Made by a program: the position numbers and the translations under genes. From assembly GCA_028673005.1 (NCBI GenBank), contig CM054118.1, positions 58,473,338 to 58,537,337 of the forward strand: 64,000 nucleotides of DNA. Reading direction: 5' to 3'. Shown piece after piece: positions 31,325 through 43,285 of the stretch. The stretch's first letter is position 1; the number at the start of each line of letters is the position of its first letter. The DNA is from Tanypteryx hageni. Its lineage: Eukaryota > Arthropoda > Insecta > Odonata > Petaluridae. Under the pieces are notes generated by a model. The model was given only the letters and a program-made list of their open reading frames with translations. It had not been told where the DNA came from and did not search any database.

Positions 31325-32066
31325 TTGATGGAGGATTTGGTCATTTCAGTAGAAGGTATAGCGCACCAGCTTTGCTCGATTAAGCAAAATAAATTTCCCG
31401 GGCAGGAGAAAATATCCGCGCAAGTACTAAAAGAACTAGCCTCTAAAATTGTATTCTATTTGAAAATAATATTCGAGAAATCCAGTGCACAATGTGTCGT
31501 TCGTAAAGACTGAAAATTAGCGCACGTTACCTCCATCCATAAAGGCGGCGACAAAGAGAATTTTGATAATTACAGTCCGGTTTTGATAACATCATAATCG
31601 TGCAAAATACTCGAGTATATTATATTTAGCTCTGTTATGCGTTACTTAGATAGTCGTTCATCTCTTAGCGGATACCAGCACGGATTCTGGAAATGCAGAT
31701 CATGTGAAACGCAGCTCGGTATTTTATTGAATAATTCGTTGCGAAGCGGATAAACATTCAGGTGGATGCTATTTTATTGACTTCAGAAAGGCGTTTGATA
31801 AGGTTCCTCATCGAAAATTAATAGCCAAGCTCGTTAAATACGGTTTCAACCCAAAAATTGTGAATTGGGTGAGAGACTTCCTCAGGAATAGAGAACAGAT
31901 AGTGGTCATTGATGGTATGCATTCATCCCCCGTTCAAGTCGCGTCAGGTGTTCCTAAGGGAAGTGTATTAGGTCCTTCTCTATTTCTAATTCATGTAAAT
32001 AATATTTTTTTGGTGGTAAATAGTAAAATCAGACTTTTCGCAGATATCGCCGTCATATATATATAA
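31325..32066 (+). pseudogene. LINE reverse transcriptase domain, broken
   Basis: The frame at 31325-31513 carries the N-terminal RT motif NKFPGQEKISAQVLKELA (usually NKSPGPDGIPxxxLK). After frame changes come IHKGGD, LSGYQHGFWKCRSCETQL, YFIDFRKAFDKVPH, and, from about 31860, a block ending GVPKGSVLGPSLFLI. The catalytic FADD is FADI here (32037-32048), so the second catalytic Asp is lost. Stops and at least two frameshifts interrupt the domain. It is dead. Confidence 0.9.
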
Positions 32067-32848
32067 GAAGATACTCAATCGAGATGACCATCAGTTGCTG
32101 CAGTAAGATTTAAAAGCCGTTTTCGCATGGTGTAAGGAATGGAAAATTGAAATAATTACAGTAAATATGCCGCAGTATCGTTCTGGAGAAGAAAGAATTG
32201 AGAAATAGGTTTCGAGTACGAAAACGATAAAAGGAATATTCAAGCAGCTGAACATGTAAAATATTTAGGAGTTACTATTTGTCGTGAACTTTCGTGGGAC
32301 ATGCACATTTGTCGTGTTATAGGTGCAGCTAACAAGAAACTGCCGCTCATAGGCAGAATAGTACAGAGAAAGTACGCGAAGCGTGTTATTTTTCGCTAGG
32401 TAGACCGCAAGTGGAATATGTTTCCAGTATATGGGATCCGTATGTAAAGGGTCATTTAATTAAGTTAGAAAGAGTACCCCGGGGAGGAGCCAGATTTGTT
32501 AAACAAAAGAACGAACATATGGGAAGCGTTACATCATTATTGATTGAATTAAAATTGAGATCTCAAGGTTAAGACTGCTAGAGGAATACAGATCCGAATG
32601 TCTAGCAGAGGATGTAGTGGGAATAATTGAGGCTCCAACTTACATAGGTAGATAGGATCATGGCGGTAAGATACGCGAGATCGATTGTAGGACAGAACGT
32701 TTTAAAGGTTCATTCTTTCCGAGAGCAATTCGAGACCATAATAAGAAAGACAAAAATGTGAGCAATAACTGTTAAGTAGGCCTCGGTGCAGTGCCCCCCC
32801 CCTGCCACCCACCAGATTGGTGAATGCAGGGTTACATGTAGATGTAAA

Positions 32849-33720
32849 TTGTGGTAGTGGCATAAAATTAGGGGAACCTTTGGCGTAAGATCGGTGGTAT
32901 AAATTTAGGGGATATTGGTGTAAGATAAGTTGCATGAAATTTAGGCTAATTTAGTACAGGTTGGTTGGCATAAATTCAGGGGCACCTTGATGTAAAATAA
33001 TATGTTGCATAAAATAAGGGGAAATTTGGTGAGGCATTTTGAGGCATTTTTAGTAAGGTGGATGGCATAAAATCAAGGGGCATTTGGAGCCAGTTTAGAG
33101 GTATACACTTCAGGGGGAAATTCATATAAGGGTGGTTTGATAAAATTAGTTGTCGATTGGCGTAAGCTTGGTGACATAAATTAATGGCAAATTCATGTAA
33201 GAATGGTTGCATTACATTAAGGGACATTGTTTTGTATGGTGGTATACAGCAAATCTTTAGGTTGGTCCATTTCAGGGAATATTTAGTGTTCGTTTGGTAG
33301 TCTATATCAGCGGTGCCCAAACTACGGCCCGCGGACCAAATACGGCCCGCGAAGGATTTTTGTGCCGCCCGCGAAACACTTTAAGACGAAAAATCAATTC
33401 GAAAAATTTAACACATAAATTCATACATTTTTAGAAAATTTTCATAATAAAACTTTAAATATTGAAATGTCAGCCATGAAAACCATATTTTGACACGATT
33501 TTCTCTTATATAGCACCTTAAAATATATAGAAAATTTCCGATTTAAACTCTAATCCGGCCCGTCGAAGAATTGGCAACTTCCAATGCGGCCCGCCAAGGG
33601 ATTCGCAACCACTGATGTGGCCGGCCGTTAGAAAAGTTTGGGCATGGTCTATATTTCTAAGGCAAATTGCGTTGGCTGATACGTGTTGGTTACAGGGGAT
33701 CCTATATATGATTAGGAGAA
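32849..33720. repeat. 36/73-bp satellite, right block
   Basis: Half-units with GGCATAAAATTAGGGG and GGTATA-type landmarks resume directly after the LINE tail and continue to 33299. They are then interrupted by a hAT MITE and continue for a short distance after 33654 (GGCAAATTGCGTTGG). Similarity to the block at 29.93-30.37 kb is clear in motif order, with considerable divergence. Confidence 0.7.
33308..33646. mobile_element. hAT-type MITE (339 bp) inside the satellite
   Basis: The left end reads CAGCGGTGCCCAAACT. The right end, reverse complemented, reads CATGCCCAAACT, the same with four bases missing. The flanks 33300-33307 and 33647-33654 are identical 8-mers, GTCTATAT. Inside are several CGGCCCGC blocks, two near the left end and others near the right end. 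No transposase is present. A perfect duplication within a diverged satellite shows this insertion is younger than the array. Confidence 0.9.
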
Positions 33721-34409
33721 ATCCCCATTAAGGCCAAACTTGCGCTGTACTTGTTTGCACTTTGGCACTGTATGGATTGTATGAGGGTTGTAACGTAAAT
33801 ATCTCTAGGCTGATATTTGAGTTAATGCAGAATGCCACTCGATTTGTTTATTGCTCATCGTTCATGATTTTTGGCATCCACAACTTGTCTGTCATCTTGC
33901 TGTAGCCTAAATCATCCTGGAAAGTACTATGAACCACTCCACAAATTAAGCACACAGTAGCGAATTTTTTTCTCTGGCTGGTACAACAGTTCATTTTTAT
34001 GAGCTCGTTGATTTTATTGACTTTTGATTCAGATCATGACGTGGACGGTCGTCCACTGCGGGGCTCATTATCGATCCATTCACATCCCTCTGAAAATACT
34101 TTATGCCCCTTAAACACTACCGCGAAACAAGCAATCCAGTTGAATGCACTGTTAATCATTTCCTGTTTTGACAAAATCAATACAGAACATTTATGCATAT
34201 CGTGCTTGTCTTCCTAAATTCATTAATATTATGTTAAACAGCACTCCACTATGACTGTTGTATAGAAGCTGATAAGGATATGTAAGACGCCTACTAAGCT
34301 ATCAATGTATGGGACATGTAGTGACAACAAACAACTATCTGGTCTGAATGTGGAAATAAAATACTTAAAAAATAACTGTTAAAACTGAATAATTCTCTTT
34401 GAAACCTTT
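33721..34409. other. no recognisable feature
   Basis: AT-rich spacer between the satellite and the piggyBac relic. A 72-codon frame at 33999-34217 is unrecognised. Confidence 0.4.
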
Positions 34410-34413
34410 TTAA

Positions 34414-35690
34414 TACTAGACGGACCGGATTTACCTGCATACCTAGAAGGGCTGTGAGCGGTCATTTCAACCACTACCACTAAATAGCTGTTTAGCATGC
34501 TTTTAAAAGCAGATATTTACTGGAAGGAATTCTTATATGTTCATGGATGCTTAGGACCTTTTTAGAGATACACAAACAATGGCAATATTGTTAATATTTT
34601 TTATTTTGACCAAAATCAATCGTTAAAATATTTTTAAAATTATATATAAGTAATAAAAGGGAATTGATTTTCAAATCAAATTAAATTATTGCAGATGGCA
34701 GTACTCTACATGGAAACAGAACATTGTTCCATGCCATAAGAAGAAAAATATTTGTATAAAATCTCTAAAAATGAAAAGCATAGTCCTAACATTCAATTAT
34801 TTGGCAAGCAGCTAATACAAGCGATTTCTTTGACAAAATATTTGCCACAAACAGCCTTGTAGCAAACAGAACAAGTGTTAATGGTTTTGTTCCTATTGCA
34901 CTTGAGCATTTGACATTGGCATCTCTTACAGTCACTCTTGAGCTGAGGCACATTTTCAGAGGGTACGCAGCGTCAGGGCCTTGTGTTCATATACTATGCC
35001 CTTAGCTCTTTTACTAGTTGGAGAATGAACTTGTGTCGAGGTATCCTTTTTCCAATGACCTCTTTGTTGATGACCACCCATTTGAACACCCGGGTGCAGA
35101 GTGCTTAGTACCAAAAAAATCTTGCTCTTCATTCCTTGATACAGAGTGAGTGTAGTGTCATTTGCACTCTTCAGTATCGTAGTCTTGTAAAGCTATGCCC
35201 GTGATGTCCGTATAGGCTCTGGGATTTCCTTCCTCACACGATTCATTGTTCCAACAATACCTGTTTGTTGCGCTTTCAGTCTCTCAGCCAACTTCATCGA
35301 TGTGAAGTTATCAGCTGTAATGTTGCGTTCTTTCTTGAGGTAAGGGCCTATAAGCTGCATGATAATATTTTCAGGTAATGACTCACTGGTAGGACGCATC
35401 TCATCTTTTTCAAAGTAAGGGAATCCGTTGCAGATGTACTGCGTGAACCTACACGGAGCTTTTCTGGGGAAGAGCTGTTCATCACCCGTGACGGTCTGTC
35501 CAGGTTTGTAGCACAGAGTGCAGTTCTTTATGATTTAGTTCCACACAACAGAGGCCAATGCAAATTTATCTTATTAGGTCGTAGGTGCAGGGGTCGCCTG
35601 TACGCGGTCTATACAAACCAATAACTGCGGTCAAAATGATCGCTAATGGCCGTTCTGGGTATGGCCCTCTGTACAGGCGTTCTTGTTGCA
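34414..35690 (-). mobile_element. piggyBac-type element relic
   Basis: A TTAA at 34410-34413, the piggyBac target site, is followed by TACTAGACGGACCGG. Internal to this, CATACC-AGAA-GGC-T-AGCG-TCATTT-ACC lies at 34439-34472 and its inverted counterpart at 35625-35664, giving diverged terminal/subterminal inverted repeats around the transposase relic. The right boundary is decayed and no TTAA is evident there. The interior is a broken transposase on the minus strand. At about 1.28 kb it is shorter than a typical 2-2.5 kb element, so it is internally deleted. Confidence 0.65.
34806..35553 (-). pseudogene. piggyBac transposase remnant
   Basis: From 35.55 kb downward: CYKPGQTVTGDEQLFPRK with the first catalytic Asp of the DEQL motif; FTQY joined directly to ICNGFPYFEKDE, an apparent in-frame loss of about 20 residues; PENIIMQLIGPYLKK; TADNFTS, where the family has DNFFTS, keeping the second catalytic Asp; and REIPEPI, then a stop at 35193. 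After a frameshift TLTLYQGMKSK follows. A cysteine-rich tail with CKRCQCQMLKC and CSVCYKAVC ends near 34.81 kb. The third catalytic Asp region is missing. It is non-functional. Confidence 0.88.
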
Positions 35691-38160
35691 GGTACTAGCC
35701 CATTTTTGGTGTGAAATTGTAAATGCCTAAATGATGAAAGGTCACAAAGCTGGAAGTACGTGGTTCAAAAACTACAAACATGGTACTCCTTTTAAATTCG
35801 CTAAAGCTCAAAATGACCACTGCGGGCCTTCTTGTGTTAAACGATTATCATTTTTCTCATTAATATTTCATACATTTAGTATTTTATGGCAAATATGGTG
35901 GCCAGCTCGTCACAAGTTTGGCCAACTTCGAAATTCTTTTGGACAACACCGCCATAGACCGTACAATTTAAAAAAAATACTCTATTACTACGTATTTAAC
36001 AGAGAAGTCTGCCCACAACGTAAAAGGAGGACTTTCTTGCATTCCAACTGAACTAAACGCCTTTGACTGCTTTATAACAGGTAGCAGGACCAAAAGCTAC
36101 ATGTAGTTCCAACCAATCAACATAAAATGTAGAAGAGCACAGACATTTCGTGTTATAATTTTTTATACTAAAATTTTCAGTTTTAAATTATCAAATTAGG
36201 CACAATTTTAGGATTAATGTCGATGACGAGACGTAGTTTGCATAATGATTAATTACATTAATTAATTTTAGCAATATAATTTAAGTAATATGTAATTCTT
36301 TGTGAAAATAATAGCTTCAAATATTTAATAAATAAAATCTACGATTTTTTCTGTACGACGTAAAATTAATTCGGTTTGGTTTTTCATGTTAAACGAAATT
36401 TTTTGTTGTCCGTTTCTCAAGAACGAAAAAATATTAACTAAAATATATAAGTGCGTGAATAGATGTAATATACGTTTTGAGTAAAGTACTGTTTTGTTCT
36501 ATCCATTTCCGCATTAAGTTGTTTCCAATTTAAAAAAACCTTATTGCCCCAGTTGAATTTGGTATAGTGGTTTATATATGTACATTAATATATTATATGA
36601 CTTTGATTTTAGCGTAAAAAAATAGAAAATTTTACATTCTCATATATGTGCATCAATAACTGCAAATGAAGAAAGTTTAACAAGATGTTAAAATAGCGCT
36701 ATATTTATCGTTAACATTGATAGAAGTAAAATTTGAGATTTGTTCATTCACATTTAGGAACAAATATGTTCGTAGAATAATAAAGATGTAATTGTATGGA
36801 CATACAAAACACAAAATCTCACAAGCTGTTTAGTATGAATTTCAGCAAACCTAAAATGAGAAATGTAGTCGGTTTGATAAATGTATTATTACGAAAACAA
36901 CGAACGAAATTTAACTTTAAATGGGATGTGATATTTTTCTTTGTTTAATTTTAGACGGTGATAGATTCGGTTCTATTGTCAGAACAATTCATTTAGCGAG
37001 AAAGTCTAAAGCGGGAAAATAGGGGGGTGTTATTTATTTCCTGCTTTTCTGTGCGGTTTCATTACTTAATTGCTCTTCTACGCTGGAAAGGACAGATTTT
37101 TTGTCTTCGTGAATTGCATTCAGCCTAGTTCCTTGCATCGGCCTTTCTTGCAGAGATGAACATGCCATCAGCAAGCTCTCGTATAGTATTGCTTGCATGA
37201 CATACGAGGGAGTCCCTTAGCAATATTGTAAATCTCGATGATGAGGCAGTTGTATCAATGTGATCTAAATTAATTTCATTTACTTGTTTACCGTGAATTA
37301 CAGTTGTTCAACTTGGTACTTTAATATCCTCGGGAAAATTTTATTCTAGACGGACAAATGTTATTAAAGTTTCTGTTTCCAAATATATGACTATCGGTTA
37401 CGAATAATTTTTGATGCGAATGAAGATGTGCTATTATTTATATGATATCACGTGATTTTTGTAAATATATGGCAAAATTTAATGTCATTGAGAAAAAAAT
37501 ATATATACAGTCTTTTTCCAATATAGTTTTGTGAAACTCGCAAACTTTATATATTTAAATGTTCCATAAGTTAATCAAAACGTGCCGATATTTTCCTTAT
37601 AGTCCAACAAAGAACTTTTCTTTAATATTTTTATCAATTTTTTAGATAAGCATGATATAGTCTCAAAAGTAGTTAAATTTTACCATATATTAAAATATTT
37701 TTTGCCTGAACAATAGATTTTTGCGTGGAGAGTTGGAAAAAATTTGTAAAATATTATAAATAGACTTTAAAAAATTTGTAAATGATTATTAAATAAATAA
37801 AAATATTCTATTTGCTTATGGCTGCAGGATTAAATTTCCTCCCGAATCTATCTTGTATTGGTCAAAAAATGATCCTTCGTTTTAATAGTATTCAGTATGT
37901 CAGACTCTTTGAATAACACTGATGGGTGGTATCCCTGCGGTTAATTTGGTGCAAATTGTACCTTTTAAGTACAAAATATTGTGATCGATTTCCATAAAAT
38001 TTGTATTCACAATCTTCCGTAACCTAAGATCAGCCATTGTTCGCTCATTATCAAACGGACGCGACTCACGAAACTTACTAAAGACGGTCGCAGCTTTCAA
38101 TCCGAGAGCATTACTCTCAGTCTTCCCCGCCCACACTACCACCTCCCGAGTTGCATGTCC
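35691..38160. other. no recognisable feature
   Basis: AT-rich sequence. The frame at 35731-36051 (106 codons) and the minus-strand frame at 37900-38169 (89 codons) match no family that I recognise. I see no consistent splice structure. Confidence 0.4.
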
Positions 38161-39818
38161 CAGGGCCATATTAGGAACCCTTTCGAGACATTCGTTTGCG
38201 CGGCAGGTCGCATTTCATCGGCGTTCTAGTGTCCGGGATAATATATATGCTCCTAGGATTCACGCGAACCTTACCTAACTCACTCAGTCAATCGTTCAGC
38301 CGCCCGTTTACACATTCTCGACCGCTCTCCCGCCATTCATCCCTCATTTGGTTAGCATCGCACGCACCAGGATTCTCCACTTGCCCTCTTACACCTTAAC
38401 CTTCCACCTCCGTCGACTTCTTGGTTGTTCTGCGGGGCAGATGTCAGCCGCGATAGTTTCAATCGAGGAGAAGTTATGGAGGCTTGATTCCTTGCGCTCC
38501 CTTTTTTAGTTATCCATTTTTCCTTTGTGTTTATATCGGCCCATACTGACTTTTTTATTTCTCTCTTTGTTCGCGCAGCAGATTCTCTGACGATTTTGCA
38601 CGTATGTGATTATCTTCCATGTCACTATGAAGGTTATACTTTAAAGTGATGGATGGATGGATAAATTGAAATAGTTGGTTATACTTTGGTTAACCCCTTC
38701 ACCCATGAACACATTCTCAATGAAGTCGGAGCTGCTTAGTTTTTATCGAGGTTTTTAAAAATCGAGAGTTAATATTTTGATATGTTCCACTGGTGGAAAT
38801 AGCACACTTCATTTTTATAATATATGCCAGAAAATAGTTTATCAATACATGTGAGTGAATATTAGTAATAAATGGCTAAATTATTGCAGTATTTATGGTA
38901 TATTTTGGAAATTTAAAAATTACTTATTTGCACGTTTGCTGGAATTGGCCGCTATTACTGTCTGGGTGAGAAAGCATGGTTAGGTGATGTGAGGTGAGAA
39001 CCTCGCATGTATAACTTTGCTTTCAGAGTCTTCCCAAATTCTTGAAAACCAGAAAATTATCCGTTATTCAAAGAATATATTAATATATATTATATATAAT
39101 ATATATAATATAATATATATTATATATTATATAAAATATATTTATATATAATATATCAATAAACAAAATGTATTTCTTCAGTTATGATATGTTCATTTTA
39201 TGTGTAGTGCTTTATTTTTTACATCATTGACTCTTGTTCTAAAGCAAAAATGAAATTTCAATAACTATTAGTATGTAAGGGGGCAATTAAACAACCATAG
39301 CTACTAGATACTATTCGTAGCTCGTTAATTGGCCATTTGCAGATGTGTGGAACGTTTCAGCTAAAAGACGAATACCTAATCTAACGAGATATAAATGCAA
39401 TGGTCACAGATAGCGTGGATTCAATTCCCAATTATATTTCGTATTTTTTAAGTCATTGTGATTGGTATTTATCGCACATATAAGTTGCTTATCTATATGG
39501 AGACATTTTTGTTTAACTTCATGTTATCTCCGTTTTAAATCAACTTTGTGTTTTATTTCTCACATTCCCTCTTAATTTCTTAGAACTTTGTTTCTCAGAT
39601 TTCCTTCTCTTTGAAGTATCAAAGTCACTTAACCACCGGGAATACAGACACCAGTGGTTTCACCACGAAGAGCCCACTTAAGGAAGTGCTACATTACAAA
39701 GCAAGTGAAGAAAGAGCAGTATAGGAAACCGTCTTGAAAGTCTTTGTTCTTTCAATTGCTCCCACACTACCAGCATCATGTGTTTATTTTTATCCGATAT
39801 TCTACTATTTTTCTCCGT
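38161..39818. other. mixed spacer; AT-palindromic patch at 39.08-39.16 kb
   Basis: The part at 38.16-38.50 kb is somewhat CpG-rich. On its minus strand a TATATATTA motif lies near 38248, upstream of the 89-codon frame starting at 38169; that could be a promoter but is weak. At about 39078-39158 an AT-only stretch of overlapping ATATATTATAT palindromes occurs. No gene is called. Confidence 0.3.
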
Positions 39819-40514
39819 TTTACTTTCTCAATACGTAGTATAGAGGAAAGTATTCATGAAAAAAATCAACTTCGAGATTTCAATGGAAATAGACGTTTTG
39901 AGGTGCCCTGAACACGTTTTGACCATTTTCTCGATGATGTCTGTGTGTGTGTATGTGATAGCTTTTTTGTGGGTACTCTCACTCAAAAACTATTAATCAA
40001 GTCAGCGCAAAATTTTGTATTTAACATTTTCATGAAAGTCAGAAGAACTGATTAGTTTTGGGTAAAAATCAGTTTACCGGAAGTGCGTGTTTACTCTTGT
40101 CACTTATTCGTTATTTTGAAATTTTTGCTTTAGTATTTGATAAATGTAAAGATGTATTGGAATAATAGTTGTGGAAAATTTAATTTTCTACAAACTTTGT
40201 TTGAAACATTTTGCCATATAATGCATTGTTTAAGAGATATCTTATATTTTTAGTTGCCACCACCACGCCTCCTACCGACGACTACTGTTAACAATTGACA
40301 CTTAGTTACGTTTAATTAACGCTCCTTTTTATTTTCTTAATCGATGGAGCATTTTGACTATATCCAATATCAGAAGGCTATGGTTTGAGTTTATTTCTGT
40401 CCCTTGTCAAGTCTAAAATTTTCTCGCAGTTTCTTCAAATATTTATTATTATGTAACCTATTTGGTATTTTTAGAAATATTACAGATATGGCGAAAGTCA
40501 TGCGGTGGGCACAT
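39819..40514 (+). repeat. dispersed family F1, copy 3
   Basis: It begins TTTTACTTTCTCAATACGTAG and ends ATATGGCGAAAGTCATGCGG plus GGGCACAT. It keeps both the GTCTGTGTGTGTATGTG segment of copy 2 and the ATATCCAATATCAGA segment of copy 1, so it is the most complete copy in the window (about 696 bp). The block CACCACCACGCCTCCTACCGA marks the common centre. Confidence 0.82.
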
Positions 40515-40705
40515 AATATTTTCATATATTATCTCTGCAATAAAGCTGGAATATAGCGTATATTAATAATTTATACATATAATATTATTCAAGTTTTGAA
40601 GATTGGAAACTTTTTAGAATCCAAGTTTTCAGTTTTGGCCTATTTTATTACAATTGAGAATTAAGTTAATAGACGAGGCCGAGACTTCGTGGTATTTAAT
40701 AATCA
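40515..40705. other. AT-rich spacer
   Basis: Nothing recognised. Confidence 0.4.
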
Positions 40706-40824
40706 AACCAAAATGAGCAATACAAAAAAATATTTTTAATAATAACTTTGGCTAATTCTATGTAAATCTTTATGTGGAATTAGTCAATTATTAGAAATAT
40801 TTTTTTGTATTATTAATTTTGGTT
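40706..40824. repeat. imperfect fold-back hairpin (119 bp)
   Basis: The left arm starts AACCAAAATGAGCAATAC, and the right arm, reverse complemented, starts AACCAAAATTAATAATAC. Both continue through AAAAAAATATTT and TAATAAT to CTAATTC, with a short loop near 40754-40777. It resembles a small snap-back element. No target duplication was established. Confidence 0.65.
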
Positions 40825-41084
40825 TTAAAGTGAGGATTGCATTTGTAAAGAAAGAATATGATTGTTACTACTTCGCTAAAACCGTACAAACTTAGATCGC
40901 AAAATATATTTTTAGTGGATAAGAAGTAACACCATAATTAAACAAGAGGAAAGATGCGCACATCATCCGTGCATACATGCGAGGCAGAGGCGTTCAATAC
41001 GATTTACGCAATCATGTCAGAAAAGATAAATATTAATGTCTTAGTATAATGTCTAAGAACTGGTATGCCAAAGAAATATCGAAT
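40825..41084. other. AT-rich spacer
   Basis: Nothing recognised. Confidence 0.4.
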
Positions 41085-41420
41085 TTTTGATTCACTGATT
41101 TATTTTCTAATCGGTGGTAACTAATAATACAATCGAAAACTATTGAAAACTTGCCCCACTCGAATATTAGTAATATAATCTTCATGTTCACGTCCATTTC
41201 TTCGTCGTGAATTACCCATTTCTTTTCACTTACAAACGCTGTGCATGCGTAAAGAAAATAGACGTAGCAATTACGTTCATTTCTTCGTCGTAGATTATCC
41301 AATTCCCTTCATTTACCAAACGTTGCGAAAGAAAATTAAATTAATTAGTTATTTACACCAGATATTTCTTACTTCAGTTGTCACCAAGATTGTCTTCGTT
41401 GACAACAATTAGAAACACCG
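41085..41420. repeat. segmental direct repeat, left copy
   Basis: Landmarks ACAATCGAAAACTATT, CATTTCTTCGTCGT (twice), TTTTCACTTACAAACG and TTCGTTGACAACAATTA recur in the same order at 42.48-43.28 kb. The repeated CATTTCTTCGTCGT motif gives an internal sub-repeat. This copy has no MITE and so acts as an empty-site reference. Confidence 0.6.
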
Positions 41421-42479
41421 GAAGTCCAATTACGACTTTCTCGTTTGATTTTCTTGAAATCGGCTACTCCTCCGATAAAAATGCACTGAACAAAACATGC
41501 CATATTTGACTAGTTCTACAAATTATGTTTGTAGACTTTTTTGTTATAAGTGATATTTTACGAGATATAAAGGTAAGTTTATTTTTCCACCAGTAAAATG
41601 GCACTCCCGATTAGGCTACGTGAACCATTTATATAAATTTCTCAGTTTCTTAGCCCTTATGCCCTAAATGCCAAATTTGATGAATATCCGCCCAGCAGTT
41701 TCGCAGATGAAACATACGGACGGACAGACGGACTCACGCGACCTGACCATACGGATTTCTTTGTTTACTTTTTGTAAAGAACGCCTAAAAAATAAAGCAC
41801 TTTTGGTGATGGTTTGATTTTAGAATAACATGTCTGCAAATCTGTTTAATTATCTGAATCAATACCAATTTATTCGGATCCTTCAATAAAATTACGCTTT
41901 GAATTTCAATTTGTCGTCATTATTATTAAGAGGGAGCATTTTTATTTCTGAGAGGAATTTATATGTTAAAATTAGATTAATACATATCGACGCAAATGCA
42001 CTTAATGTCTTTCAAACCGAGGAGCTGATAATATTCGAATGAGTAGGTCGATTTAATGGATTCGTCACCTCTGTTTGAAGTGCTGCACGGTATCCCTTAA
42101 TTATACAAGTAGAGTGTTATCTATGAACATGGATAAAATTAGCGCGTTTTTTCATGTGGTTATACCGCTGCGTATTCGTTCACCAGAGTCTCGTTAGTTT
42201 CCTAAAGGGGGAACCACGTGAAGGATAATTAAGCGTTCGAATGTGGGAGGCTCAGTAGCTACGTTAGCGTTGTATTGAACATCGTCATCCTACATAAACA
42301 CGTTTTACATAAAAATATACTTTTTTGGAAAATTGATCCCTCCAAAATGATATTAAAGTTAAGAACGCGGTCAATTTTATATTAAAATTTTGTATGTTTC
42401 TCTATCCGCTTCTGTAAAGTTTTCATCACTCACTTTTCAAGAATATATTTCATCAAATTGGAAATGTACGATCAAAGTT
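41421..42479. other. unassigned; GGACGGACAGACGGAC motif at 41.7 kb
   Basis: The segment around 41690-41770 (GCAGTTTCGCAGATGAAAC then GGACGGACAGACGGAC) has the style of common arthropod dispersed repeats. I could not align it with the others in the window. The rest is AT-rich. Confidence 0.35.
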
Positions 42480-43285
42480 TCTGATTTTCATCATTTATAT
42501 CATCGGAGGCATAAGATAAACAATCGAAAATTATTTAAAACATACCTCACTTGAGTAATTATAACGTTAACTTTACGTTTCATTTCATTTCTTCGTCGTA
42601 AATTATTCTATCTTTTTCACTTGCAATCAATGTTCCCTCTAATGTGCCTGACTATTTGAGCGGAAATTGAGGAGTCTGCGCGGCCTTTGTAAATTCACAG
42701 CTTGGACTGAGCGGCCTTTTATGCAAGAACTTTTTACGTTTTTATATGAAAATAAGGTACAAATAAGAAATCTAAGATTTGATTTCATTTATAAAATTTA
42801 CTATAAGATTATTCTAAGATACTTTTTTTACTTTGTACTAGCCATTTTATAAAAATTGTAATAAAATAGTGCAAAGGGGTTGTCGCTTTTAGCGGCCTCA
42901 CTGGTTACCTTGTGTCAACGGAGACTGTATAAGGCAGTCGTGATAAGGAAATATGTATTAAAAATAGATCAAAATAGGAACTTTAATTTCGGGCGTGACC
43001 CCTATGTTACTGTTTTTAGTGTGTCGTGCGCGGAGTATAGTAATCTGTGCGCGGGTGTTTGGAAATTTGTGCGCGGACGCGCAGCCACACAGCTTAGAGG
43101 GAACATTGCTTACAATTAACGTATTTGCGTTCATTTATTTGTAGCAGATAATCCATTTCCTTTAATTTACAATCTTCTGTGAACACACGAAAGGAAATAA
43201 CCCGTATTTACGTATTTGTAGAAGATCTTGTTTGCGTCAGTTGCTAAGAAGGTTGTTTTCGTTGACGACAATTAATAAAACCGTG
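42480..43285. repeat. segmental direct repeat, right copy, split by a MITE
   Basis: 42480-42627 and 43109-43285 together match the copy at 41.09-41.42 kb (ACAATCGAAAATTATT, CATTTCTTCGTCGT, TTTTTCACTTGCAAT, then TTCGTTGACGACAATTA). The 481-bp MITE sits exactly between them. Confidence 0.6.
42628..43108. mobile_element. hAT-type MITE (481 bp)
   Basis: The ends are CAATGTTCCCTCTAA and its exact reverse complement. The flanks CTTGCAAT (42620-42627) and CTTACAAT (43109-43116) match at 7 of 8 positions, as expected for an aged 8-bp hAT target duplication. Subterminal GC-rich CGCGG motifs occur on both sides. No transposase is inside; frames at 42667-42852 and 42880-43119 are by-products. The related segment at 41.1-41.4 kb lacks the insert, which supports the boundaries. 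Confidence 0.9.

Larger units (their letters stand above)
30367..32848 (+). mobile_element. 5'-truncated non-LTR retrotransposon (CR1/Jockey-like), decayed
   Basis: The insert begins inside the endonuclease domain (YRSPNES, then IILGGDLN). It continues through the linker (WSYVKEIQGKG), the reverse transcriptase and the C-terminal region (YLGVTI, ELSWDMHI), and ends near 32.85 kb in a short TACATGTAGATGTAAAT tail. Satellite sequence of the same family lies on both sides, so the LINE inserted into the array. Frames are broken by many stops and frameshifts. The family resembles EN-containing CR1/Jockey-group elements; the exact clade is unknown. Confidence 0.85.

Noticed and set aside
37900..38255. 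89-codon minus-strand frame with a TATATATTA upstream as a small gene
   Set aside because: No family match and no other promoter element; TA-rich motifs are common in this DNA.
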